NCBI GenBank assembly: GCA_020718785.1
Contig: DYRK01000067.1
Span: 1 to 16,010, forward strand
DNA from: Desulfatirhabdium butyrativorans
Lineage (GTDB): Bacteria > Desulfobacterota > Desulfobacteria > Desulfobacterales > DYRK01
Length of the DNA stretch: 16,010 nt
Reading direction: 5' to 3'
Of the stretch, positions 6,844 to 13,906 are shown in pieces. A model generated the notes under the pieces. That model was not told where the DNA came from and made no database searches. It saw only the letters and a list, made by a program, of their open reading frames with translations. A program made the translations under genes and the position numbers. Within the stretch, counting starts at the first letter, position 1; each line of letters opens with the position of its first letter.

Positions 6844-7605
6844 ATGAGATGCAACAGTTTAAAATGGTTTGTGATTGCAGGCTGCCTCCTGTTTTCCGCA
6901 TCTGTATGTTTCGGGAGCGGAAATGAGGAACAGAAGGCTCCGTCCGCGGCTGTACCGGCAGATAGCTTTGAATTTCCGTCTGCCATCGAAGGTTCGAGCG
7001 TCGAACATAGCTTTCCCATCCGGAACACAGGCACTGCCCCTCTGAAAATCGAAAGTGTCAAAACCGGCTGAGGCTGCACAGCCACCTCTTATACCAAAGA
7101 GGATATCCCTCCCGGGAGTGAGGGAACGGTGAGTATCAAAGTCAATACAAGCGGTTTTGGCGGAAAAAAACTGAGTAAAAGTGCCACGGTTTATACGAAT
7201 GACAAAATGCGTCAGAGGATTGAACTGAAAATTTCGGGCAATGTCGAAAAATTTGCCACTATTACCCCGGAAAGCAAAAGCATCAAGCTGTCCGGACTTC
7301 CGGGTCAGGAGATTGTCTCTTCTGCAATCATTATTCCCGAACCCAAATATCCGTTTAAAATTCTTGAAACCAAGGCAGCAAAAGGCGACAATATAGAATT
7401 CAAGCTGGATACGGTGAAAAAGGACAGCGGAACCGAATATGTGCTGACTGTCAAAAATTTAAAAAAAGACAAGGGCCGCTATTTTGACACGATTTCCATG
7501 AAAACCGACAGCGTGCTTCAGCAGGAAATCAAACTCAGTGTCTATGGCAATATTTCCGATCCTGAGCCGAAGCCGTCTGCCGAACAGCCGGGAAAGAAAG
7601 AATGA
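6844..7605 (+). CDS. DUF1573 domain protein with in-frame UGA: candidate selenoprotein
   Basis: Read through the TGA at 7069-7071, the frame gives a 253-residue exported protein. Residues 1-24 are a signal peptide (WFVIAGCLLFSASVCFG). A DUF1573 Ig-like (ASH-type) domain spans about 40-135, and a second similar beta-domain covers about 136-240, ending in a Pro/Lys-rich tail. DUF1573 proteins carry an SCGCT motif after the strand LKIxxVKT. Here it reads K-T-G-UGA-G-C-T, so the UGA replaces the first Cys (residue 76) and the second Cys (78) is kept. The downstream half keeps the family pattern (SYTKEDIPPGSEGTVSIKV). The start ATG 6844 has AAAAGGAG 8 nt upstream; ATG 6820 is the alternative. A hairpin follows the UGA. 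The protein is probably a periplasmic protein with a Sec/Cys pair. The alternatives are a TGC-to-TGA nonsense mutation or a read error. Confidence 0.75.
7069..7071 (+). other. In-frame TGA, candidate selenocysteine codon (residue 76)
   Basis: The codons around it are AAA ACC GGC TGA GGC TGC ACA, that is K-T-G-U-G-C-T. The position matches the first Cys of the CGCT motif of DUF1573. The reading frame is uninterrupted for 178 codons after it. Confidence 0.65.
7085..7102 (+). promoter_or_regulatory. Candidate SECIS hairpin downstream of the UGA
   Basis: CCTCTT (7085-7090) pairs perfectly with AAGAGG (7097-7102) around a 6-nt loop, ATACCA. It starts 13 nt after the UGA, with the loop about 20 nt from it, which is the normal place for a bacterial SECIS. 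The loop lacks the G usually found in its first two positions. A second 6-bp hairpin, TCCCTC (7106-7111) with GAGGGA (7120-7125), has a G-containing 8-nt loop but sits farther away than usual. Which of these, if either, is the signal cannot be settled by eye. Confidence 0.4.
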
Positions 7606-7611
7606 CATCGG

Positions 7612-8232
7612 ATGATGAAAGGAATAAAAGTTATTGCATTTGACTGTGACGGTGTCATGTTCGATACGGCAAAGGCAAACAGGTCGTACTATAACCGGAT
7701 ATTGAGGCATTTCGGAAAGCCGGAGATGAACCCCGGACAGTTTGCATACAGTCATTCCCACACTGCGGATCAATCTCTCGCGTATCTGTTTACGGATAAG
7801 CAGTCCCTTGAAGCAGCTCAGGCATATCGTAAGACCATGAGTTATGAGCCGTTTTTCAAAGAGATGGAAATCGAGCCGCATCTGAAGCCGCTGCTTGCAA
7901 AACTGAAGCCGCGGTATCAGACCGCTGTTGCCACAAACCGCACCGATACCATGCAGGGAGTTCTCATGGCTTTCGGTCTTGAAAAAGCCTTTGATTTTGT
8001 AGTGACTGCGGCGGATGTCGGGCGTCCGAAGCCTTTTCCGGATCCTTTGCTCAGAGTGCTGGAATATTTCGGAACAGAGCCTGATCAGGCTCTGTATGTG
8101 GGAGATTCGGAAGTGGACGAAGCCGCGGCAAAAGCAGCGGGAATTCCGCTCATCGCATATAAGAATCCCCGGTTAGACGCAGCTTTTCATATCAGCGGCT
8201 TAAACGAAATCGCAACCATACTGGACGGATAA
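7612..8232 (+). CDS. HAD-family hydrolase (subfamily IA, phosphoglycolate phosphatase-like)
   Basis: A 206-residue HAD phosphatase. Motif I is FDCDGVMFD (nucleophile D11, acid D13), motif II is in AVATNRTD, motif III is the Lys of GRPKPFPDPLL, and motif IV is YVGDSEVDEAAAKAAG. The helical cap lies between motif I and about residue 80, which fits subfamily IA. Relatives act on phosphoglycolate, pyrophosphate or sugar phosphates, and the substrate cannot be read from sequence. It starts 6 nt after the DUF1573 stop, so the two are probably cotranscribed. A clear terminator follows directly. ATG 7615 is an equally possible start. Confidence 0.88.
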   Translation: MMKGIKVIAFDCDGVMFDTAKANRSYYNRILRHFGKPEMNPGQFAYSHSHTADQSLAYLFTDKQSLEAAQAYRKTMSYEPFFKEMEIEPHLKPLLAKLKPRYQTAVATNRTDTMQGVLMAFGLEKAFDFVVTAADVGRPKPFPDPLLRVLEYFGTEPDQALYVGDSEVDEAAAKAAGIPLIAYKNPRLDAAFHISGLNEIATILDG

Positions 8233-8238
8233 TTCCGG

Positions 8239-8278
8239 AATCGGGGAATTCGGCAACTTGCCGATTTCCCCGATTTTT
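8239..8278 (+). terminator. Rho-independent terminator after the HAD gene
   Basis: An 18-bp stem pairs 8239-8256 with 8258-8275, with one mismatch (GGGGAA / TTCCCC in the middle). It overlaps a T-run at 8274-8278. It starts 6 nt after the HAD stop and closes the DUF1573-HAD transcription unit. Confidence 0.85.
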
Positions 8279-8305
8279 GATTTGTCCATTCCCTCATCTT
8301 CAATC

Positions 8306-8460
8306 ATTTATATCTCGATGTTCAAGTTTTTTTTCTGTCATTCCTGCGGAAGCAGGAATCCGCTGCCTGTTCATCTGCAAAAAACGGATTCCTGCTTCCG
8401 CAGGAATGACAGAGATTTCAGCAGAACCGGATCAAAAACTTGAACATCCAGTATATAAAT
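8306..8460. repeat. Large nested palindrome between the HAD and tldD genes
   Basis: The inner arms 8335-8362 and 8385-8412 are perfectly complementary over 28 bp, spacer 22 nt. Within each arm TTCCTGC and GCAGGAA form a smaller palindrome. The outer arms 8317-8331 and 8434-8448 (GATGTTCAAG / CTTGAACATC core) are perfect over 15 bp. Beyond them ATTTATAT (8306-8313) and ATATAAAT (8453-8460) also match. The element therefore has at least three concentric inverted repeats and ends 18 nt before the tldD ATG. The inner ATTCC..GGAAT pattern recalls the dispersed repeats known in Neisseria (dRS3) and other bacteria. It looks like a MITE-type or REP-type insertion. Confidence 0.85.
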
Positions 8461-8478
8461 CCTCAAACCGGAAAGACT

Positions 8479-9900
8479 ATGAATTTACAAGAATATTATA
8501 CGCGTTTCGGTGCGGATGAAAAGCTCATCGCCGATATTATGAGCGAAGCATTGTCTCAGGGCGGTGATTACTGCGATCTGTTTTTTCAGCACAGTGTCGG
8601 AAACCATATCGGACTTGAAGATAACGCGGTCAACCGGGCGCACAGCCATGTTGATTTCGGCGTAGGAATCCGTGTGCTGAAGGGTGAACAGACCGGCTAT
8701 TCTTTTACTGACGAAGTCACACCTCAGTCCATGAAACTCGCGGCAAAAACCGCGGCAAAAATTGCCGATTCCGATAAAACCGTCAGCCCGGTTCAGGTGA
8801 AATTGCACAGGGTTCCGAATTATTATCCGATTGAAATTCCCTGGGAAACGGTTCCTGTGCCTCAGAAGATTCCGTATCTTCAGAAGATCAACGATGCAGT
8901 TTTCGCCGAAGATCCGCGGGTCGTCAAATGCAGTGTTTCCTTCGGCGAAGGAAATGCCTATATTCTGGTTGCAACTTCCGAAGGCAGAATGGTCTGTGAC
9001 TGCAAACCGATGATGCAGATTTCTGTAAGCTGCACCGCGGAACAGAACGGCAGACGGGAGCAGAACTATTTTAATTTGTCTGCCCGCAAAGGCTTTGAAT
9101 GCCTGACTCCGGAAACTGTGGAACGGCTGTCCGAAGAAACTGTCCGCCGGACTGTGGAGCTTTTCGATGCTGTCAAACCCGAAGCCGGAGAAATGGAAGT
9201 CGTTTTAGCCGCGGGCCGTTCCGGAATATTGCTGCATGAAGCCATCGGTCACGGGATGGAAGCGGATTTCAACCGCAAAAATATCTCGATTTTTTCCGAT
9301 AAAATGAACAGCGCGGTGGCTGAAAAATTTGTCACTATCGTGGACGACGGCACCAATCCGAATCTGCGGGGTAGTATCAATACTGATGATGAGGGAAACG
9401 ACACGGAAAGAACTTATCTCGTGGAAAACGGGATTCTGAAGAGTTACTTACATGACAGAATCAGCTCGCAGCATTACAAAGTAAAACCCACGGGAAACGG
9501 TCGGCGTCAGTCTTTCCGTTTTGCTCCTATGCCCCGCATGAGAAATACTTACATGCTTCCGGGACCGCATAAGAAAGAAGAGATTATCCTAAGCGTCAGA
9601 AAGGGTCTGTATGCTGAAACCTTTACTAACGGCGAAGTCTTTATCGGCGCGGGAGATTTTACTTTTTATGTGAAATCCGGCTATCTCATCGAAGACGGCA
9701 GACTCACCCGACCGGTCAAAGATGTCAATATTATCGGCAACGGTCCCGAAGTATTGAGAAATATTGTCATGGTCGGAGATGACCTTGAAATGGCAGAATC
9801 CGGGGGAACCTGCGGCAAAAACGGACAATCTGTTCCGGTATCTCTCGGATTGCCCACTGTTAAGGTTTCAAAAATCACGGTAGGCGGTATGAACTCATAA
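8479..9900 (+). CDS. tldD: TldD-type metalloprotease (TldD/PmbA family)
   Basis: A 473-residue protein, close to the usual TldD length of about 480. TldD is the catalytic partner of TldE (PmbA) in a zinc protease that unfolds and digests peptides such as microcin and CcdA precursors. The zinc motif HExxxH is at H253, E254, H258 (LLHEAIGHGMEAD), and the C-terminal metal-ligand Cys lies in GGTCGKNGQ (C445). Other family segments are SFRFAPMPRMRNTYM and GEVFIGAGDFTFYVKSGYL. ATG 8479 was chosen because GGAAAG lies just upstream. An in-frame TTG at 8440 would start inside the palindromic repeat. No PmbA gene is visible beside it, so the partner must be elsewhere. The next gene is a toxin-antitoxin pair. 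Confidence 0.93.
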   Translation: MNLQEYYTRFGADEKLIADIMSEALSQGGDYCDLFFQHSVGNHIGLEDNAVNRAHSHVDFGVGIRVLKGEQTGYSFTDEVTPQSMKLAAKTAAKIADSDKTVSPVQVKLHRVPNYYPIEIPWETVPVPQKIPYLQKINDAVFAEDPRVVKCSVSFGEGNAYILVATSEGRMVCDCKPMMQISVSCTAEQNGRREQNYFNLSARKGFECLTPETVERLSEETVRRTVELFDAVKPEAGEMEVVLAAGRSGILLHEAIGHGMEADFNRKNISIFSDKMNSAVAEKFVTIVDDGTNPNLRGSINTDDEGNDTERTYLVENGILKSYLHDRISSQHYKVKPTGNGRRQSFRFAPMPRMRNTYMLPGPHKKEEIILSVRKGLYAETFTNGEVFIGAGDFTFYVKSGYLIEDGRLTRPVKDVNIIGNGPEVLRNIVMVGDDLEMAESGGTCGKNGQSVPVSLGLPTVKVSKITVGGMNS

Positions 9901-9970
9901 TATGCAGAATGGGTGAATCGCCGCCGGATCGAATTACCGTGATTTTCATTCAGAATTCGGTATGTTGCTG

Positions 9971-9977
9971 AAGAAGG
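9971..9977 (+). promoter_or_regulatory. Ribosome binding site of the UPF0175 gene
   Basis: AAGAAGG lies 7 nt before ATG 9985. It supports the first of two close ATGs (9985 and 9991). Confidence 0.55.
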
Positions 9978-9984
9978 AAAAAAT

Positions 9985-10251
9985 ATGATAATGGAAACGG
10001 TCGCTTTAGAAATATCTTCTAACCTGACAGAAGCCTTGAGGGTGCCGCCCGCGGAACAAGCTGACAGACTGCGTCAGGAACTGGCCATACGACTGTATCA
10101 GAAAGAATTACTGAGTTTCGGCAAAGCGCGAGAATTGGCGCGAATGAGCAAATGGGAGTTTCATCATCTTTTAGGTCAGGAAAAAATTATCCGTCATTAT
10201 GAGACAGCGGACTTGGAAGAAGACTTGGAAACGCTGGAGCGTTTAGATTGA
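9985..10251 (+). CDS. UPF0175 family antitoxin-like protein
   Basis: An 88-residue protein of the UPF0175 family, the DNA-binding antitoxin half of a type II toxin-antitoxin pair. The middle region (QELAIRLYQKELLSFGKARELARMSKWEFHHLLGQ) is the family core: a helix, then an FGKAxELAxMSxWEF helix-turn-helix-like segment. The C-terminus is acidic (ETADLEEDLETLERLD), as usual for antitoxin tails that cover the toxin. It overlaps the toxin start by 4 nt. Antitoxins of this kind usually repress their own promoter, but I could not identify an operator or a convincing promoter in the 84 nt upstream. Confidence 0.88.
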   Translation: MIMETVALEISSNLTEALRVPPAEQADRLRQELAIRLYQKELLSFGKARELARMSKWEFHHLLGQEKIIRHYETADLEEDLETLERLD

Positions 10252-10829
10252 AGGTTATATCCGATTCATCAGTTCTGATTGCTCTGAGTACTATCGGCCA
10301 GTTGCCGTTACTTCCTCTCCGATTTCCGGAAGGTATCCTTATTCCCCGGGCAGTCTGGCATGAGGTGGTAGAAGCCGGGAAGGGACAATCCGGCGCAGAC
10401 GAAGTAAGCACCGCTACATGGATTACTGTATGTGAGGTGAGGGACAGCCCTTTACTTTCATTGCTACAAACAGAATTGGATTACGGAGAATCCGAAGCGA
10501 TTGCCTTATGTGTTGAAAAACAGGCAGATGTGATTCTGCTGGATGAAAAGTATGCCCGCCGAAAAGCTCAACGTACAGGACTGACGGTTTTGGGTACGGT
10601 CGGGATACTGATTTGGGCCAAACGCAGCGGCTGCATAAACAGCTTACGAAAGCAACTGAATATCTTGCAGACAATAGGAAATTTTCATCTGAGCCGTGCC
10701 GTTTATAATCAGGCTTTGCAGAGTGTAGGAGAGGACATCACGTTTACTAACCTGAATTTATATAAAGGAGATTCCGAACATGAGACGATTTTTTCTTATA
10801 TGGGCATTGATAGTATTTCCGGCAAGTGA
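10248..10829 (+). CDS. DUF3368 PIN-like toxin protein
   Basis: A 193-residue protein of the DUF3368 family, PIN-domain-like putative RNases paired with UPF0175. The start is TTG 10248, overlapping the antitoxin stop (TTGA); the first acidic residue of the family, D6 (VISDSSVLIAL), requires a start here. Further acidic residues expected at the active site are in DYGESEAIAL (E81, E83) and VILLDEKYARRKA (D99). GTVGILIWAKRSGCI is typical of the family. The domain ends near residue 165. The remaining 28 residues are a tail of no clear kind, whose coding region overlaps the ribosome binding site of the downstream gene, so they may be fortuitous. The likely action is RNA cleavage, inferred from the fold only. 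Confidence 0.87.
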   Translation: MKVISDSSVLIALSTIGQLPLLPLRFPEGILIPRAVWHEVVEAGKGQSGADEVSTATWITVCEVRDSPLLSLLQTELDYGESEAIALCVEKQADVILLDEKYARRKAQRTGLTVLGTVGILIWAKRSGCINSLRKQLNILQTIGNFHLSRAVYNQALQSVGEDITFTNLNLYKGDSEHETIFSYMGIDSISGK

Positions 10830-10854
10830 TTTTGTAAAGGAGAGAAAAAAATGA
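10780..10854 (+). CDS. Possible 24-residue leader peptide overlapping the toxin 3' end
   Basis: A short frame, MRRFFLIWALIVFPASDFVK.., has AAAGGAG 8 nt upstream. Its TGA overlaps the ATG of the next gene (ATGA). It reads like a truncated signal peptide: basic start, hydrophobic core, A-S. It could couple translation to the solute-binding protein gene or be the remnant of a decayed gene start. Shortness and overlap with the toxin frame keep this tentative. Confidence 0.3.
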   Translation: MRRFFLIWALIVFPASDFVKERKK

Positions 10855-11588
10855 ACAGAATGCTTACGGCAATACTGATGTCTGTTTTGCTTTTCCCGAT
10901 CAATGTATCGGCAGAACAGCTTGTTTTCAGCGTGCTGGAAGATTTTGCGCCCTATCAGTATATGGAAAATCAAAAATCTGTGGGCTGCGATGTGGATATC
11001 ATGAACGAGGTCTGCAAACGGCTCGATATCGAATTGAAAGTTAAGCCGCTGCCGTGGAAGCGGGCTTTGAAAACCGCTGAGAATGGGGATTCAAGCGGCC
11101 TTCTGACCGTGCTGCATACCGCAGAGCGGGAAAGCTTTCTGTATTTCACCTCGGAACCCGTCCATATCCAGAAAAATGTGATCATTGCCCGAAAAGGAAG
11201 CGGTATAACCATAAAAAGCTTTGATGATCTGAAAGGCAAAGAAGTAGGCGTGGTTGCCAATTTTTCTTACGGTACGGAATTCGATAAGTATGATGGATTG
11301 AAGAAAACCGTGTGCTACGGTCAGGAAGAATTAGTACGGATACTGGATAAGGAGCGTATAGATTTGGCAATGGGAGCAGAAGACCCTTTTCGTTTCATCT
11401 GGAAAAAGCTTGATCTCAAAGAACGGTTCGAAGTGGTCTATGTCATAGCCGAACTTCAGGCATATACCGGCTTTTCCAAAAAAGGCTGCGGCGAAAATGG
11501 AAAAGTCATGGCTGATAAATTCAGTGAAGTCATGCGTCAGATGAAAGCAGAAGGAGTGATCGGGAAAATCATGGATAAGTACCGTTGA
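10851..11588 (+). CDS. Family 3 extracellular solute-binding protein
   Basis: A 245-residue periplasmic protein of the SBP_bac_3 family, as in amino-acid ABC importers and some sensor input modules. A signal peptide spans residues 1-22 (MSVLLFPINVSA, cleavage before EQ). The fold markers are LVFSVLEDFAPYQYMEN, CDVDIMNEVCKRLDI, the hinge WKRALKTAENGDSSG, FDDLKGKEVGVVANFSYG, and an ending helix, MKAEGVIGKIMDKY. The start ATG 10851 has AAAGGAGAG upstream. No permease or ATPase gene is adjacent. Instead a membrane protein with HAMP domain follows after about 50 nt, so this protein may present a ligand to that sensor rather than feed a transporter. The ligand is unknown. Confidence 0.87.
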   Translation: MNRMLTAILMSVLLFPINVSAEQLVFSVLEDFAPYQYMENQKSVGCDVDIMNEVCKRLDIELKVKPLPWKRALKTAENGDSSGLLTVLHTAERESFLYFTSEPVHIQKNVIIARKGSGITIKSFDDLKGKEVGVVANFSYGTEFDKYDGLKKTVCYGQEELVRILDKERIDLAMGAEDPFRFIWKKLDLKERFEVVYVIAELQAYTGFSKKGCGENGKVMADKFSEVMRQMKAEGVIGKIMDKYR

Positions 11589-11641
11589 ACGGCTTCCGAA
11601 TCGCCGACGGATTCTGCCTGAATCTGAGCCGGAGAAAATTT

Positions 11642-12439
11642 ATGAGCCTGCGATTGAAAATATTGTCGGGATTTCTGATTCTGACAACAATGCTGTTTGT
11701 TGCCGGAGGAATGTCCATTTATGAGCTGGCCTCCGTCGGCACATCTGTCCAGAAACTTCTGGATGATAATTATAAAAGTATAAATGCCGCAAAAATGATG
11801 ATCGAAGCTCTTGAAAGGGAAGACAGCGGTGTGCTGCTGATCCTTTCGGGCAAATGGGAAGAGGGCCGCTCTGCGGTTACAGCCGGCGACAGTCTGTTTC
11901 AGAAAGGCTTCGATATTGCCCGGTACAACGTCACCATTCCCGGAGAACACAATTATGTCAATGCCATAGAAAAAAAATATAAAAGCTATAAGAATCTATG
12001 GGCAGGGCCCATTGCCGACACAAAAAACGAAGATAATCTTAACTGGTATTTTCAGGAAATCCGCAATGCTTTTCATGAAGTCAAATCCTCGGTCGGAGAA
12101 CTGACAGCCTTAAATGACCGTGCCATGTATCAGACCGCTTCGATGCTGAAAAACAAGGCGCACCGGGCGATCATGCCGGGAATTATCGCCATTCTGTCGG
12201 CATTTGTATTTACCGCTGTTTTCAATTTCTTTATCCATTACTATGTGGTCAGCCCCATTATTGAAATCACCCGCGGTATCCGGCTGTTTACAGCGATCCG
12301 GAAACCTTTTGACGTGAAAATCGAGACTAAAGACGAACTGTTCCATCTGATGTCCTCGGTTCAGGAACTGCTGGCTCAGTCCCAAAACAGCAGGGAGTGC
12401 CAAAATGAAATTTTGGCAGGGGATGAGACAAAAAAATGA
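11642..12439 (+). CDS. Membrane sensor-like protein with periplasmic helical domain and HAMP, no output domain
   Basis: A 265-residue protein laid out like the front half of a histidine kinase or chemoreceptor. TM1 is at about residues 6-25, a helical-bundle sensor domain follows at about 26-175 (NYKSINAAKMMIEALERED.. resembles four-helix-bundle/KinB-type sensors), TM2 is at about 177-199, and a HAMP-like segment runs from about 200 to 250 (VVSPIIEITRGI.., then ELFHLMSSVQELL). Nothing follows but a short charged tail, with no His kinase, cyclase or methyl-accepting domain. ATG 11642 has GGAG 7 nt upstream. An in-frame TTG at 11585 overlaps the previous stop but lacks such a site. The stop overlaps the trkH ATG by 4 nt (ATGA), suggesting tight coupling to potassium uptake. 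It may act by protein contact, or be a truncated kinase. Confidence 0.8.
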   Translation: MSLRLKILSGFLILTTMLFVAGGMSIYELASVGTSVQKLLDDNYKSINAAKMMIEALEREDSGVLLILSGKWEEGRSAVTAGDSLFQKGFDIARYNVTIPGEHNYVNAIEKKYKSYKNLWAGPIADTKNEDNLNWYFQEIRNAFHEVKSSVGELTALNDRAMYQTASMLKNKAHRAIMPGIIAILSAFVFTAVFNFFIHYYVVSPIIEITRGIRLFTAIRKPFDVKIETKDELFHLMSSVQELLAQSQNSRECQNEILAGDETKK

Positions 12440-13875
12440 GACCTCATATCATTCTCAGGTATATCGGAGTGGTTCTTGTATTTAACGCGGTCTTTCTGAC
12501 CATTTCAGCGGTCATCTCCGCGGTGAACCGGGATTCTTCATTTCTGCCGCTGTTCTGCAGCTCGGTCATCACCCTGCTTTTCGGCGCATTTCCTCTTATT
12601 TTCGTTCCACCGGCAAGACAGATCACAAACAAAGAAGGTTTTATGATCGTCATGTCAAGCTGGCTTTTATCCTGTCTTGTCGGCGTCATACCCTACGTTC
12701 TGTGGGGCGGCGAGTTCAGCTTTGCCAATGCCTGGTTTGAAAGCGTATCCGGTTTCACTACTACAGGCGCCACGATCCTCAACGATGTCGAAGCCCTTCC
12801 AAAAGGATTGCTGTTCTGGCGGGCATCAACGCACTGGATCGGCGGTATAGGTATTGTAGTTTTCATGCTGTCCGTGCTGCCTGCGATGGGAAGCGCGAGA
12901 ATGGTCTTATACCGGAACGAGATGTCTTCTCTGGCAATGGACAATTTCCGGCACAGCACTGCCAAGACTTTGCAGATATTGCTCGTGGTCTATGTGGGAC
13001 TGACAGTTCTCGAAACTGTTTTGCTGACATTATGCGGAATGACTTTATTTGATGCTCTCACCCATTCCTTTGCCACTATTGCCACCGGCGGCTTTTCAAC
13101 AAAAAATCTGAGTGTTGCAGCTTTTGACAATCTGGCAGCAGAAATCATTATTATGATTTTTATGATATTGTCGGGTATCCATTTCGGGCTTCTGTTCAAT
13201 GCCATTACCGAAAGTCCTCTTGATCTGTGGAAATCTTCTGTGGTAAAGTATTATCTCCTGTCCATGGGCATAGGGATCGCAGCCGTAACCGTCAATATTC
13301 ACGGCTCTGTTTTTCCGGCATGGGGAGCCGCACTCCGCTACGCGTCTTTTCAGTTGCTTTCCGTAGGCACATCTACCGGTTTTGCCACAGCCGATTCCGC
13401 TATATGGCCGCCATTTGCCCAAATGGTGATGATATTTTTTATTCTGCAATGTTCATGCGCGGGTTCGACTTCCGGGGGCATCAAGGCGGACAGAGTGGTT
13501 ATCTTCTGGAAATCCGTCATAAAAAGAATTAAAAAAATACAGCATCCCAGCGCGGTGGTAGCAGTAAAAGTCAATAATGAAATTGTTCACGACGATGTGA
13601 TCGAAATGAGTGTGCTGTATATCGCGCTGTATATTACGATTGTCTTTATCGCAAGCGTCTTGCTGACTGCAATGGGGGTTGACAGTCTGTCTGCATTTTC
13701 CGGATCCGCTGCTACGATGGGGAATGTGGGTCCCGGGTTCGGAACCGTCAGTTCTCTGGGAAATTTCAGCCGGATTCCGGATCCCGGGAAATGGATTCTT
13801 TCCGCCAATATGCTCCTCGGACGGGTGGAGATATTCGGTCTGATTTTGTTGCTGACGGCAAGGTCATGGAAATAA
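12436..13875 (+). CDS. trkH: TrkH-type potassium uptake channel subunit
   Basis: A 479-residue member of the Trk/Ktr/HKT superfamily and the K+-conducting subunit of the Trk system. The four selectivity-filter loops are visible: SGFTTTGAT (P1, about 105-113), TIATGGF (P2, 214-220), SVGTSTGFAT (P3, 309-318) and ATMGNVGPGFG (P4, 426-436). The intramembrane gating loop is CAGSTSGGIKADR (341-353). Length and order of helices are normal for TrkH. The start codon overlaps the stop of the HAMP protein. The regulatory nucleotide-binding subunit TrkA is not in the window. The next gene is a DNA-binding regulator 31 nt downstream. Potassium import in response to osmotic or ionic stress is the probable role. 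Confidence 0.93.
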   Translation: MRPHIILRYIGVVLVFNAVFLTISAVISAVNRDSSFLPLFCSSVITLLFGAFPLIFVPPARQITNKEGFMIVMSSWLLSCLVGVIPYVLWGGEFSFANAWFESVSGFTTTGATILNDVEALPKGLLFWRASTHWIGGIGIVVFMLSVLPAMGSARMVLYRNEMSSLAMDNFRHSTAKTLQILLVVYVGLTVLETVLLTLCGMTLFDALTHSFATIATGGFSTKNLSVAAFDNLAAEIIIMIFMILSGIHFGLLFNAITESPLDLWKSSVVKYYLLSMGIGIAAVTVNIHGSVFPAWGAALRYASFQLLSVGTSTGFATADSAIWPPFAQMVMIFFILQCSCAGSTSGGIKADRVVIFWKSVIKRIKKIQHPSAVVAVKVNNEIVHDDVIEMSVLYIALYITIVFIASVLLTAMGVDSLSAFSGSAATMGNVGPGFGTVSSLGNFSRIPDPGKWILSANMLLGRVEIFGLILLLTARSWK

Positions 13876-13906
13876 AAAACCGAACCCTCGTACCGGGAGA
13901 ATGGAA

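Noticed and set aside
6844..6890. Lipoprotein signal with IAGC as lipobox in the DUF1573 protein
   Set aside because: The hydrophobic stretch lies mostly after that Cys, so cleavage there is unlikely; an ordinary signal peptide fits better.
7069..7128. Treating the DUF1573 gene as two genes, with a second starting at GTG 7129
   Set aside because: The GTG lies in the middle of the domain, has no signal peptide and would skip the conserved GCT motif; read-through gives a complete domain.
8440..8478. TTG start extending TldD by 13 residues
   Set aside because: It lies inside the outer arm of the palindromic repeat; ATG 8479 has GGAAAG upstream and gives normal family length.
8258..8519. Short + strand frames over the terminator and palindrome
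   Set aside because: Their codons are the inverted repeats themselves; no ribosome binding site and no protein-like pattern.
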